The notes beneath the pieces are model-generated. The model ran no database searches. It was not told the DNA's origin and was given only the letters and a program-made list of their open reading frames with translations. The translations under genes were made by a program, and so were the position numbers. From NCBI RefSeq assembly GCF_027257875.1, contig NZ_JAPVQY010000029.1, forward strand, positions 1-64,000: a DNA stretch of 64,000 nucleotides, written 5' to 3'. This DNA is from Burkholderia sp. IMCC1007 (lineage in GTDB: Bacteria; Pseudomonadota; Gammaproteobacteria; Burkholderiales; Burkholderiaceae). Shown piece after piece: positions 19,701 to 28,635 of the stretch; within the stretch, counting starts at the first letter, position 1; every line of letters starts with the position of its first letter.

Positions 19701-19816
19701 TACTGTCGGACTTCGGCAAGCGCTTCCGTCGGAGAAAAGCCCAGCAGGGCAAGACTCGATCCGGCAAGCGACGTGGCCGTCACCTTCAGGAACTGGCGCC
19801 GGGACATTTGTAGCAT
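16748..19816 (-). CDS. fdnG: Formate dehydrogenase N, selenocysteine catalytic (alpha) subunit with in-frame UGA
   Basis: One 1022-residue gene is interrupted by a TGA at 19229-19231 that must be read as selenocysteine. The reading frame is the same on both sides, and the residues around it ([24 protein letters not shown]) match the active site of E. coli FdnG. With the start at 19816 the Sec is residue 196, the same number as in E. coli. The N terminus carries a Tat signal ([12 protein letters not shown]), then a CPYCSVGCG [4Fe-4S] motif and the bis-MGD molybdopterin domains. It oxidises formate to CO2 in the periplasm. Starts at 19807 and 19885 are possible but fit less well. Confidence 0.96.
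19187..19231 (-). promoter_or_regulatory. SECIS element directing Sec insertion in fdnG
   Basis: Directly after the UGA the minus strand reads through a hairpin. The apical stem is GGCA/TGCC with a GGTCT loop, and a lower GGCC/GGCC pairing flanks it. It closely follows the E. coli fdnG SECIS, including the apical GGUC that SelB recognises. It lies inside the coding sequence, as in all bacterial SECIS elements. Confidence 0.9.
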
Positions 19817-19956
19817 GATGGTCTCGGCGGTTTTGTGGGGTAAGGAGAGACTGAAAGAATTATAGACATTCAGCGCAACTATCATGAAATCGTCAGATCA
19901 ATACCCATTCGTTTGAATCCGCCGGTATCCCGCGTTCAGCACACACCCGAACCGCC

Positions 19957-20889
19957 ATGAAACGACAGATCACCTCGGAAGCCACCCGTCTTGCGCAACG
20001 ACAGGCCAACTGGGCGCTCAACGCATTCAAGCGCTTCTCCTCCGACCGCTGCCTGGCGATGGCCGCGAGCATCGCGTTCTTCTCCGCGTTCTCGCTCGCG
20101 CCGACGCTCGTGATGGTGATCGCGGTGGCCGGCTGGTTCTACGGCGACGATGCCGCGCGCGGCCAGGTGTTCGAGCAGGCGCATCAATTGATCGGCGACG
20201 ATGCCGCGGCCAGCATCCAGACCATCGTGCAGAACGCGCATCGCGCGGGCGAGCGCGGCGGCATCGCGACGCTGATCTCGTTCGCCGCGCTCGCGATCGG
20301 CGCGTCTGCAACGTTCTCGTCGCTGAACACGGCGCTGAGCGTGATCTGGCCGAGCACGGAAAACCGCTGGTCGAGCGTGCTCGGGCTCGTGCGCGTGCGG
20401 CTGATCTCGTTCGGGCTCGTGCTCGGCGTCGCGTTCCTGCTGATCGTGTCGCTCGTGCTCGATACCGTGATCACGTTCATCGGCACCTGGCTGCTCGGCG
20501 ATTCGCCGTATGTGGCCGTCACAAACGCGCTGCAGCTCGCCGTGGGCATCGTGGTGCTCGCCGGCGCGTTCGCCGCGCTGATGAAGTTCCTGCCCGACGC
20601 GCGCGTCGCATGGCGCGACGCCGTGGTCGGCGGGATCGTGTCGGCGATCCTGTTCTCCGGCGGCAAGAAGCTGTTCGCGCTGTATCTCGCGCGCGCGGGC
20701 ACGGCCAGTGCATTCGGCGCGGCCGGATCGTTCGCGGTGCTGTTGATGTGGCTGTACTTCTCCGCCGCCGTGCTGCTGCTCGGCGCGGAATTCGCGGCCG
20801 CGCGCGGCGTCGCGCACGGCCGCACCGGCACCGGTGCGGCCGTCGCCGCGCCGGCCGACCACGCCGCCGATCACACGCGGGACAGGTGA
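19957..20889 (+). CDS. YihY/BrkB family inner-membrane protein
   Basis: A 310-residue protein of the YihY/virulence factor BrkB family with six predicted membrane helices. The family core is clear: DRCLAMAASIAFFSAFSLAPTLVM near the N terminus, the RWSSVLGLVRVRL loop, and GTASAFGAAGSFAVLLMWLYFSA near the C terminus. The role of the family is not settled; BrkB was linked to serum resistance in Bordetella but its basic function is uncertain. The C-terminal ~25 residues are Ala/His-rich and variable. It is divergent from fdnG with a 140-base spacer. Confidence 0.9.
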   Translation: MKRQITSEATRLAQRQANWALNAFKRFSSDRCLAMAASIAFFSAFSLAPTLVMVIAVAGWFYGDDAARGQVFEQAHQLIGDDAAASIQTIVQNAHRAGERGGIATLISFAALAIGASATFSSLNTALSVIWPSTENRWSSVLGLVRVRLISFGLVLGVAFLLIVSLVLDTVITFIGTWLLGDSPYVAVTNALQLAVGIVVLAGAFAALMKFLPDARVAWRDAVVGGIVSAILFSGGKKLFALYLARAGTASAFGAAGSFAVLLMWLYFSAAVLLLGAEFAAARGVAHGRTGTGAAVAAPADHAADHTRDR

Positions 20890-21322
20890 GTCCACGCACG
20901 CTGCCGCGCATGCGGGCCGCGCATCGCGCGCGCCGCACCGCCCTACGCAACCGTTCTCGTTTTCGCAACCACACCGCGCGGTCCACGTTCGAGCGCGTTG
21001 ACGCCCGCTTTGCACCCGGCCGCGATGCGCGCTGCAACGGCAAACGTTTGCTCACCCCGATTTCCGCACGCCGGCCCGCGAAATCCGCCCGTCCGTTGCC
21101 GGACCCACCAATCGGCGCAACAATCGCAACGCAACAATTGTCAACTATCTCAAATATAGGAACAGTCGTTGATGTGCTTGATATATATGGACTTTTTCCC
21201 GCTGTTACCTTTTTGAGACACTTTATTTTTTAAGCTTTCTTGCATGGATGGCACTGAGCTATTCTCCAATCCGCAACAAATAACGAACGAATCACGATTC
21301 ATTTGCGTGGAGATACTCAACG
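20890..21322 (+). other. Upstream region of the porin gene
   Basis: About 430 bases without a convincing gene. The first half is GC-rich. The second half (about 21130-21300) is strongly AT-rich and probably carries the porin promoter and a long 5' leader, but I could not fix a single well-spaced -35/-10 pair. A GGAG at 21309-21312 precedes the porin start. Confidence 0.5.
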
Positions 21323-22483
21323 ATGAAGAAACTCGCTCTCTCGACCCTCTCGCTCGCCCTGCTGGGCGCCGCCGGCGCTGCTCATGCTCAGTCGAGCGTG
21401 ACGCTGTACGGCGTGATCGACACGTCGATCGCGTGGGTTCACGGCAACAACGGCCAGGCCAACAACTCGTGGCAAATGCTGTCGGGCAACCTGCAAGGCA
21501 GCCGTTGGGGCCTGAAAGGCGCTGAAGACCTCGGCGGTGGCCTGAAGGCGATCTTCCAGTTGGAAAACGGTTTTGATCCGGGCACCGGCCACCTGAACCA
21601 AGGCGGTCGCATGTTCGGTCGCCAGGCATTCGTCGGCCTGGAAAGCAACCAGTTCGGTACGCTGACGCTCGGCCGCCAGTACGACCCGCTGGTCGACCTG
21701 GTCCAGGCAGTGACGGCTGACAACTACTTCGGCAGCGTGATGGCAACGCCGGGCGACGTCGACAACAACGACAACTCGCTGCGCGTCAGCAACGCGATCA
21801 AGTACACGTCGCCGGTCTGGGGCGGTCTGCAAGTCGAAGGCATGTACGCACTCGGCGGCGTGGCAGGCAAGACGGGCGCGGGCCAAACGTGGTCGGTCGC
21901 AGCGGCGTTCAACAACGGCCCGGTCGGCGTTGCAGCAGGCTACTTCTACGCAGCGAACCCGTCGCCGGCGACGCCGGTCGGCCGCGGCGGCTGGGGCTCG
22001 ACGACGTCCGACGCGATCTTCGACGGCCCGATCAACACGGGTTACGCAACGGCGAAGTCGATCGCCATCGCGCAAGTCGCAGGCCAGTATGCAATCGGCC
22101 CGGTGACGGTCGGCCTCGGCTACAGCAACGCACAGTACAAGCCGGACGCATTCTCGGGCTTCGGTTCGACCGAGAAGTACAACACGGGCCGCGCGTTCGT
22201 GACGTACCAGGTCACCGCACCGCTGCTGCTGGGCCTCGGCTACTCGTACACGAAGGCGAGCGGCGATACGGACGCGAAGTACCACCAAGTCGGCGTCGGC
22301 GCGGACTACTCGCTGTCGAAGCGCACGGACGTCTACCTGGTTGGCGCATATCAGCACGCGAGCGGCACGCAACGCGTCGACGCAACCACGACGCAAGCCG
22401 CGCAAGCATCGATCGCTTCGTACGGCTACGCTGGCAAGAGCTCGGCCGAACTCGTCGCAGTCGGCATCCGCCACAAGTTCTAA
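21323..22483 (+). CDS. Gram-negative general porin (Burkholderia OmpC-like)
   Basis: A 386-residue outer-membrane porin. The signal peptide MKKLALSTLSLALLGAAGAAHA is cleaved before QSSVTLYG, the standard first strand of this family. The barrel has the PEFGLR-like LTLGRQYDPL loop region and ends in the C-terminal strand AVGIRHKF with terminal Phe, required for barrel insertion. It forms a trimeric diffusion channel for small hydrophilic solutes. Codon use is strongly biased, suggesting high expression, and a terminator follows. Confidence 0.96.
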   Translation: MKKLALSTLSLALLGAAGAAHAQSSVTLYGVIDTSIAWVHGNNGQANNSWQMLSGNLQGSRWGLKGAEDLGGGLKAIFQLENGFDPGTGHLNQGGRMFGRQAFVGLESNQFGTLTLGRQYDPLVDLVQAVTADNYFGSVMATPGDVDNNDNSLRVSNAIKYTSPVWGGLQVEGMYALGGVAGKTGAGQTWSVAAAFNNGPVGVAAGYFYAANPSPATPVGRGGWGSTTSDAIFDGPINTGYATAKSIAIAQVAGQYAIGPVTVGLGYSNAQYKPDAFSGFGSTEKYNTGRAFVTYQVTAPLLLGLGYSYTKASGDTDAKYHQVGVGADYSLSKRTDVYLVGAYQHASGTQRVDATTTQAAQASIASYGYAGKSSAELVAVGIRHKF

Positions 22484-22535
22484 GAAGTACGTTTCCGGTG
22501 TGCGTGGCGTCTCCGACGCCATGCCGCCGAACTGC

Positions 22536-22575
22536 AAAACCAGTCATCGGTTTCGGCCGTGGCTGGTTTTTTTTT
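22536..22575 (+). terminator. Rho-independent terminator of the porin gene
   Basis: AACCAG (22538-22543) pairs with CTGGTT (22563-22568), and the second arm runs into a stretch of nine T residues. It lies about 55 bases after the porin stop codon. Confidence 0.8.
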
Positions 22576-22754
22576 GGTTCATCGCCGGCGGCGCGGTGGC
22601 CGGCGATGGCCGTGGCCGGCAGCGACCGGGTACGACAACCGGCCGGAGATGGTTCCGGGCCGCCTGTCGCACGCAGGAAGCCCGTTTGAAGGCATCCCGG
22701 ACACGTGCGCGGCCCTCACGCCAACCCGCGTCGAACAGGCCGCTGGACGACGTC

Positions 22755-22832
22755 ACTGAAGCCCTTGGCTGAAGCCCATCGCTGGCGTCCATGGCTGACG
22801 TCCCTTGCTGGCACCCCTCGCTGGCACCCCGC
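22755..22832. repeat. Six degenerate 13-bp tandem repeats
   Basis: Six consecutive 13-base units begin at 22755, 22768, 22781, 22794, 22807 and 22820, with a shared pattern GCTGRMGYCC plus three bases. The last two units differ at two bases only. They lie in a spacer of about 540 bases (22484-23025) that otherwise holds only the porin terminator and no convincing gene. Confidence 0.75.
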
Positions 22833-23025
22833 CCGCCGACGTCCCTCCGACCGTCGCGACGGACACGCGCCGCTCGCGTCGTCGATCGCGCGGCAGCGAT
22901 ACGCCGACATTTCGATACGAAGCACCTATGCTTCGACATGTCGATTTCGACGCCCCTCATCCGTCGTATCGATGGCAGCATCCCGATTGCACCGCCCGTC
23001 ACCGACACCCGACAGGAGACACCCC

Positions 23026-23499
23026 ATGACGATTCAAAAGATCACGCCGTTCCTCTGGTACTCGACGGAAGCCGAAGAAGCCGCGGCGTTCTATGCGGGC
23101 ATTTTCCCGAACTCCCGCGTCGTGCGCGTCACGGCGGTGTCCGGCACCGCCGGTACGCGGATGGTCGAATTCGAGCTGTTCGGCCAGCCGTTCATCGCGA
23201 TGAGCCATCCCCGCACGGAGACGTTCAACCACGCGATCTCGCTGATGATCAGTTGCGCCGACCAGGCGGAACTCGACCGCTACTGGAGCGCGCTGCTCGA
23301 CAACGGCGGCACGGCCGACGGTTGCGGCTGGCTGCGGGACCGCTACGGCGTGTCGTGGCAGATCGTTCCGGACGCGCTGATCCCGATGATGGCCGACCGC
23401 GACCAGGTCAAGGCCGCGCGCGTGGCCGCCGCGATGATGCAGATGACGAAGTTCGACGTCGCCGCGTTGAAGGCGGCCTATGAGGGCGCGGCGGGCTGA
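23026..23499 (+). CDS. PhnB-like VOC-superfamily protein
   Basis: A 157-residue protein of the glyoxalase/bleomycin-resistance (VOC) superfamily, PhnB subgroup, often labelled '3-demethylubiquinone methyltransferase-like'. The family pattern is visible: TPFLWYSTEAEEAAAFYAGIFPNSRV at the N terminus, EFELFGQPFIAMSHP, and CGWLRDRYGVSWQIVPDAL. No enzyme activity is firmly known for this group. CAGGAG lies nine bases before the ATG. It is a single gene between two non-coding stretches. Confidence 0.88.
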   Translation: MTIQKITPFLWYSTEAEEAAAFYAGIFPNSRVVRVTAVSGTAGTRMVEFELFGQPFIAMSHPRTETFNHAISLMISCADQAELDRYWSALLDNGGTADGCGWLRDRYGVSWQIVPDALIPMMADRDQVKAARVAAAMMQMTKFDVAALKAAYEGAAG

Positions 23500-24413
23500 C
23501 ATCGGGCTATCGAGCTATCTGGCGATCGGCGCAACGCCTGCGTCGTGACGCGCAGGGGCGTTCGCGCGGCGCGGGTCGATTCGTTCATGGTCGTCGGCGC
23601 GGGACGCCGCTGTAGACGCGTTGCGTCGCACGGCGAGGCAATCTCGCGCGATGGTTGCGTGCCACGCCGACAGCTTCGGTTCGACCGCCCATTGATTGCA
23701 CGTCGTGCATCGCGCGTCGCGAACGCATGCGGCGGCGGGGTCGCCGGAGATCGACGCGTCGTCGCCGTCACCGCGCAACCCGTCGGCGCGTGTGACCGCG
23801 ACGATCGGCGCGTACGTATCGGCGAGACACGTCACTCCAGTCGTCGCGGCGACGCTGTCGATCGATGATTCCGCAGATCGCGGCGCTGTTTCGAACGCGT
23901 GCGCAACGGCGAGTGCGGGCACGGTGTCGCATTCGACGCATTCTTCGCCGCGTCAGCCCGGTTGCGCATCCCGCTGCGCGTCGGTAGCGAGAAGCGAGGC
24001 GAACGTATCGCACACGGACATCGGCTCGAACGACCGGGCGACGAGCGGCGCATCTCTTCATCCGCAGAATCGCCGTGTCGCGATCGATGCACGTCAGCCC
24101 GGCAATGCCCTCGACGCAATTTGCAGCGTGACGACTCGCCGAATTGCAGTGCGCGCCGCGCGCCGGATGATGTCACGACACGACGCTGCCGCGTACGGTG
24201 ATGGCTGCTCGCGTCCAGCGTACCCATACGCTGCGCTGCTCATCCTGCGGCACCGGCGCAACAAGCGAGTCGATCATCGGCGAGCAGCGCGGACAACTTC
24301 ACTGCGAAATGCCGGAACAGCGACCGGCACGTCGATGGCGCTGTTCGATCTCTGCTTGGCATCGAGCGCCGGGCGAATCGCGTACAACGTCGCGCCGAGA
24401 TGTCGTCGATCGC

Positions 24414-24476
24414 GGAGCACGGAGCACGGAGCACGCAACGCGCAGCACGCAACACTCAATACCCAGCACTCAAGCT
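24414..24476. repeat. Degenerate heptamer tandem array 1
   Basis: Nine consecutive 7-base units: GGAGCAC three times, then GCAACGC, GCAGCAC, GCAACAC, TCAATAC, CCAGCAC and TCAAGCT. The shared core is NNARCAC. No reading frame explains it. Confidence 0.8.
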
Positions 24477-24604
24477 GCCGCCGAACTCGACGCGAGCGGT
24501 CACGTTGCGACTCGTAAAACGAGGCGCGCGCGACGACGCATGAACAACCGCCCGCGCAACAAACCACCCCGCGAGCGCAAACGCCGCGCCCACCATGCGC
24601 GCTT

Positions 24605-24681
24605 ACGACACGCGACACACGAGACGCGGCAGGCGGCAGGCAACACGCGACACACGACACGCGTCGCACGACACGCAGCAC
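24605..24681. repeat. Degenerate heptamer tandem array 2
   Basis: Eleven consecutive 7-base units built on ACGACAC, GCGACAC, GCGGCAG and GCAACAC variants. Units such as GCAACAC and GCAGCAC are shared with array 1, 130 bases upstream, so both arose from a common heptamer. Confidence 0.8.
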
Positions 24682-24749
24682 CGAATCCGCATCGCTCGAC
24701 ACGACGTCGCACACCGCGCCGCTGCCGCCACCCAGTTTGCGCAGCGCAA

Positions 24750-24783
24750 TAAAAATCCCCGCACGCTTTCGCGTACGGGGATC
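24750..24783 (-). terminator. Rho-independent terminator of the HU-like gene
   Basis: On the minus strand ATCCCCGTACGC and GCGTGCGGGGAT pair (one G-T) around a GAAA loop and run into TTTTT. It lies 51 bases after the stop of the HU-like gene. Confidence 0.9.
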
Positions 24784-24834
24784 GTCGGACATCGCAACGG
24801 TCGCCGACCTGCAGTCGGCAACCGTGACGGGGCA

Positions 24835-25284
24835 TTACGCAGCCGCGTCCTTCAGCTTCTTCAGCGCGCGTGCCTTCACGCGCACGCTGGCCGGCTTTGC
24901 CGGGAACCAGCGCTCTTCGCCCGTGAACGGATCCTTGCCGAAGCGCTTCTTCTTCGCCGGCACGACTTGCGCCGTGATCTTCAGCAGACCCGGCAGCGTG
25001 AACTCGCCTGCGCCCTTCTTGTGAACCGAGCCCAGCACGACGTTTTCGAGTGCGGTGAGCACTGCCTTGACCGCCTTCACTTCGACAGCTGCGCGCTCAG
25101 CGATGTGCGTTGCGAGCGATGCCTTCGTGAACTTGTCCTTCAGCGGCGTCGGAGCAGCCGGTGCTGCCTTTGCGACAGCCTTCTTGGCCACTACTTTCTT
25201 CGCGGGCGCAGCCTTTTTGGCAGCCACTTTCTTGGTGGCCGGTGCGGCAGCCTTCTTGGCCACCTTTTTTGCGGAAGTCGCCAT
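24835..25284 (-). CDS. HU-family DNA-binding protein with Lys/Ala-rich N-terminal tail
   Basis: A 149-residue protein in two parts. Residues 1-47 are a histone-H1-like tail of Lys, Ala, Pro and Val repeats (KKAAAPATKKVAAKKAAPAK region). Residues 50-149 are an HU/IHF-type domain with a basic arm region (GLLKITAQVVPAKKKRFGKDPFTGEE). Such two-part nucleoid proteins occur in Burkholderiales. It likely packs DNA and may modulate transcription. The ATG 25284 has AGGAG four bases upstream; an earlier in-frame start at 25317 is less likely. A clear terminator follows, so it is monocistronic. Confidence 0.9.
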   Translation of the reverse strand: MATSAKKVAKKAAAPATKKVAAKKAAPAKKVVAKKAVAKAAPAAPTPLKDKFTKASLATHIAERAAVEVKAVKAVLTALENVVLGSVHKKGAGEFTLPGLLKITAQVVPAKKKRFGKDPFTGEERWFPAKPASVRVKARALKKLKDAAA

Positions 25285-25541
25285 GTTTCTCCTACCAGGT
25301 GTGGTCGTTGGATACACGAAGCGTGCAACGCGCGCGCTTCAACGCCGGATTCTACAAGCGCCTTGACGCTTCGTGCAGTACTTTTATGCGTTTTCGCGGG
25401 GTTTCCCGCAGGTTTTGTTGCGCGCGACCGACTTCGCCGACGCTCGAGCATCGAAAAACGTCGTCACGTATGCGTCCAAACCGGAATTACGTTCGATATT
25501 TGCGCACCTATACTGACCGCGCTCAGTGCCCGGATGCCTTC

Positions 25542-26660
25542 ATGCGCGAAGTCAGATACGTCAAAGGACTCGACGGCCTGCGAGCCATCGCCGTCATCCT
25601 CGTTTTCCTGTCCCACAAGGCCCACGTCCTCGCTGTCGACGTGGGCAAGCTCGGTGTGTGGACGTTTTTCTTCATCAGCGGCTTCCTGATCGTCGGCGAG
25701 CTTCATCGCAACCGTCAGGCGATCGAGCGCGGCACGATGACGCGCCGCCATGCGCTCGCGCTGTTTCTCGCAAAGCGCGCGCTGCGGATCTTTCCCGTCT
25801 ACTACCTGCTGCTGGCCGCGCTCGCGATCGCGCACGCGCTGTTCTACCAGCGCGGCGTCAATCTCGGGCTCGCGTGGCACGCCACGTTCCTGTCGAACTA
25901 CTGGATCGGCGTCGTCAAGGACGGCTGGCCGGGCTCCACGTCACACTTCTGGAGCCTCGCGGTTGAGCAGCAGTTCTATCTGATTGCGCCGCTGACACTG
26001 CTCGCCGTGCCTGCGGCGCGACACGTTCTGCTCGGTATCGCGACCGTCGCGGCATGCGCGCTCGCACATCTCGCGCTCTACGCGGTCGACGCATCGCCGG
26101 TGCTGATCTACGCGTTTTCCCCGTGGAATTTCGCGCTGATCGCGCTCGGCGGCATCGGCGCGATGGCGCTCGCCGATCGCGGCCCGGCCTTCGCGCGCCG
26201 CATTCCGCCCGGCTGGCTCGGCGCCGCCGGCGTCGTGTTCTTCCTCGTGCTGCCCGCGCTCACGACGCTGCCGGATCTCGTGACGGGGCTCGCGGATCTC
26301 GGCCTGTCCGCGTCGCTCGGCGCGCTGATGCTGTGGATCGTCACCGAACCCGACCATCCGGCCGTGTCGCTGCTCGACTGGGCGCCGCTCGTCTATCTCG
26401 GCACGATCAGCTACGGCTTCTACCTGTTCCACAACCTGATTCCGGCGCACTTCGGCGTGTTGCCGGCAACGTTCGCGCACGTGCCGATCCCGGCAATCGT
26501 GCGCGACGTCCTGCCCGAAATGCTGCAGTTCGCGCTCGCGGTGCTGCTCGCACACCTGTCGTGGCGCTATCTCGAAAAGCGTCTGCTCGACTTCAAGAAA
26601 CCGGTCGCCGCGATGCTGGCGCGGTACTTCGTCGGGCGGCCGGGCACGTCGCCACGCTGA
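25542..26660 (+). CDS. bceU: Acyltransferase family 3 membrane protein (BceU-like)
   Basis: A 372-residue multi-spanning acyltransferase of the OafA/NodX family. The N-terminal signature [19 protein letters not shown] and the SFFFISGFLI-like segment FFFISGFLIVGEL are present, with SHFWSLAVEQQFYLIAP in the middle. It would transfer acyl (for example acetyl) groups to an exopolysaccharide unit in the inner membrane. It lies next to galU at the edge of the cepacian bce-II cluster, where bceU is an acyltransferase; the symbol rests on position and family. The start is the ATG beginning MREVRYVKG. Confidence 0.8.
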   Translation: MREVRYVKGLDGLRAIAVILVFLSHKAHVLAVDVGKLGVWTFFFISGFLIVGELHRNRQAIERGTMTRRHALALFLAKRALRIFPVYYLLLAALAIAHALFYQRGVNLGLAWHATFLSNYWIGVVKDGWPGSTSHFWSLAVEQQFYLIAPLTLLAVPAARHVLLGIATVAACALAHLALYAVDASPVLIYAFSPWNFALIALGGIGAMALADRGPAFARRIPPGWLGAAGVVFFLVLPALTTLPDLVTGLADLGLSASLGALMLWIVTEPDHPAVSLLDWAPLVYLGTISYGFYLFHNLIPAHFGVLPATFAHVPIPAIVRDVLPEMLQFALAVLLAHLSWRYLEKRLLDFKKPVAAMLARYFVGRPGTSPR

Positions 26661-27161
26661 GCGGGAAGCCGGCGTCGATGATGTCGAACGGGAACCGCGC
26701 GGCGCAATGCGCCGCGGTGCGGGTACGCAGAACGGACGTGGTGCCGGTACGCGGAAACGGCGCCGGAAACGCGTTGCGCCGGACGATCATCGCTCAACCG
26801 CGCCGCGTCGACATCGACCCCGCATCGACATCAAGCACACGCGGGCAGCGGCTATACCCCCCCCAACGTCGATCAAACCACGAGCAGCCAACGCATCGGC
26901 ACCGGTTTCAATCGAAGCTGGAATCCCGGCCGAACGCGATCGGCGCGCACCGCAAGCCGAGCCGCGTGCCGGTACGTCAGTAGCGCACCCGCCCTCGCTC
27001 GCCGTGCATCCGCCCGACTTCAGTCCGGCCGATCATCCGACATCGACCACCCGCCCCGCTTCGCGCGGACGCAAAAAAGCCCCGGTGCGCAAGGCAGCCG
27101 GGGCCAACGGAACAACCACCACCTGAAACAACCACCACCTGAACAACGAAGCAGCGGCTGC
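26661..27161. other. Convergent spacer between bceU and bceT
   Basis: About 500 bases with no convincing gene. It holds the bceT terminator and a perfect 16-base direct repeat (27111-27126 and 27127-27142, AACAACCACCACCTGA). The frames open across it are Arg-rich and have no family pattern. Confidence 0.6.
27073..27104 (-). terminator. Rho-independent terminator after bceT (galU)
   Basis: On the minus strand GCCCCGGCTGCC...GGTGCGC-type pairing closes as GCCCCGG/CCGGGGC and is followed by TTTTTT. It lies about 58 bases after the galU stop. Confidence 0.85.
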
Positions 27162-28049
27162 TTATGCGACAGCAGCCAGCGCGGGCAGACAGGTACGCAG
27201 ATACGCCTCGAATTCGCGGCTCACTTCCGGATGCTGAAGCGCGAGCTCGACGGTCGCCTTCAGGTAACCGATCTTGCTGCCGCAATCGAACCGCGTGCCG
27301 TAGTAGCGATACGCGAGCACCTGTTCGTGCGCGAGCAGCGACTGGACGGCGTCGGTGAGCTGCAGTTCGCCGCCCGCGCCCGGCTTGAGCTTGCGCAGAT
27401 GCTCGAAGATCGTCGGCATGAACACGTAGCGGCCGACCACGCCGAGGTTCGACGGCGCATCTTCGGGCGCCGGCTTCTCGATGATGCCGGACAGCTTGAT
27501 GACGTCCTCTTCCCATTCGCGGCCTTCGACGACGCCGTACGAACGACTGTCCTCGCGCGGAATCGTCTCGACCCCGATCACCGAGCTGTGATAGTGGTCG
27601 AACACGTCGACGAGCTGCTTGAGCACGGGCTGCTCGCCATGCAGCAGGTCGTCGGCCAGAATCACCGCGAACGGCTCGCCATGCACGAGCTTTTCCGCGC
27701 ACAGCACCGCGTGGCCGAGGCCGAGCGCTTCCGGCTGGCGCACGTAGAAACAGTTCACGTGGCTCGGCTTGATGCCGCGCACGAGTTCGAGCAGCTTTTC
27801 CTTGCCGCGTGCCTCGAGTTCGGCCTCGATCTCGTACGACTTGTCGAAGTGATCCTCGATCGCGCGCTTGCTGCGCCCGGTCACGAAGATCATCTCGGTG
27901 ATTCCGGCGTTGATCGCTTCCTCGACCGCGTACTGGATCAGTGGCTTGTCGACGACGGGCAGCATTTCCTTCGGGCTCGCCTTCGTTGCCGGGAGGAACC
28001 GCGTGCCGAGACCGGCGACGGGGAACACGGCCTTGGTGACTTTCAACAT
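27162..28049 (-). CDS. bceT: UTP-glucose-1-phosphate uridylyltransferase
   Basis: A 295-residue nucleotidyltransferase of the GalU family. The N-terminal motif [25 protein letters not shown] binds UTP, and [22 protein letters not shown] and [22 protein letters not shown] follow. It makes UDP-glucose, the source of glucose, galactose and glucuronic acid for cepacian and other glycans. The length is normal for GalU. Its position inside the bce-II cluster identifies it as bceT (a galU homologue); a second galU elsewhere in the genome is possible. Confidence 0.95.
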   Translation of the reverse strand: MLKVTKAVFPVAGLGTRFLPATKASPKEMLPVVDKPLIQYAVEEAINAGITEMIFVTGRSKRAIEDHFDKSYEIEAELEARGKEKLLELVRGIKPSHVNCFYVRQPEALGLGHAVLCAEKLVHGEPFAVILADDLLHGEQPVLKQLVDVFDHYHSSVIGVETIPREDSRSYGVVEGREWEEDVIKLSGIIEKPAPEDAPSNLGVVGRYVFMPTIFEHLRKLKPGAGGELQLTDAVQSLLAHEQVLAYRYYGTRFDCGSKIGYLKATVELALQHPEVSREFEAYLRTCLPALAAVA

Positions 28050-28277
28050 GTTCGCATCCTGATTGCGTTGACTGCGCCGCGTCGACCTGCGACCCGGCGC
28101 AATGGTTTGCCGAACGGCATATCGAGAATCGACAGTCCGGCCAATTGCACGCCGTTCAATTTCGATATTGACCGATTGCCCATGTTTCCGAAAAAGAGAT
28201 AATCAGCCGATTCGGTCGATATTGCCGCACCCATTGCCGAAGCAGAAACAAATTACCGATTTCCCGGATACAAATTC

Positions 28278-28421
28278 TTACGATTCGAATTCCTCGATAT
28301 ACGGCACGCCACCGCGTTCGAGGCCCGGGCGAATCGGCTCGTTCTTCAGCGCCTCGCGGTACGCCGACAGCACGGCCATGACCAGCAGTACTGCCGCGCT
28401 CGCGATCCAATGCATGTCCAT
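28278..28421 (-). CDS. Small single-pass membrane protein, 47 aa
   Basis: A 48-codon frame beginning MDMHWIASAAVLLVMAVLSAY. One hydrophobic segment (residues 5-21) is followed by a charged tail with Pro and Gly that ends in IEEFES. AAGGAG lies seven bases before the ATG, an excellent ribosome site. Codon use (GC-rich third positions) matches real genes here although the flanking DNA is AT-rich. It sits alone between bceT and the divergent bceS. No family is recognised. The predicted form is an N-in or N-out bitopic inner-membrane peptide. The good start site and codon use argue for a real gene. Confidence 0.7.
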   Translation of the reverse strand: MDMHWIASAAVLLVMAVLSAYREALKNEPIRPGLERGGVPYIEEFES

Positions 28422-28635
28422 CTTGCCGCTCCTTGCATCAATCAACTGGAGCTTCAAATTATCATAAAAAAATCGGCAAATAATTGTCGCGGCTTCGAAA
28501 CAGCTTTCAGAATCGTTGTAAAACCATTATGTGAAATACCGCTATTTCATGGCGCGATTTTTTTATTGATTCGATCGAATTCTTGCGCATTACGATTGGA
28601 CCATCCCGTTCATCCGTCGCAAGGAATCGAATCGC

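Larger units (their letters stand above)
23500..24749. other. 1.25-kb stretch without a convincing gene
   Basis: Open frames on both strands are Arg/His/Cys-rich, lack ribosome sites and show no known fold, so I treat them as chance. The last third carries two degenerate 7-bp tandem arrays. The stretch separates the VOC gene from the terminator of the convergent HU-like gene. It may be a decayed region or hold an RNA that I cannot recognise. Confidence 0.55.

Noticed and set aside
23696..24517. 273-codon plus-strand frame and overlapping minus-strand frames as genes
   Set aside because: Composition is Arg/Ser/Ala/His-rich without fold, there is no ribosome site, and part of it is made of heptamer repeats.
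24414..24681. CRISPR array
   Set aside because: The units are 7 bp and contiguous, with no unique spacers and no cas genes.
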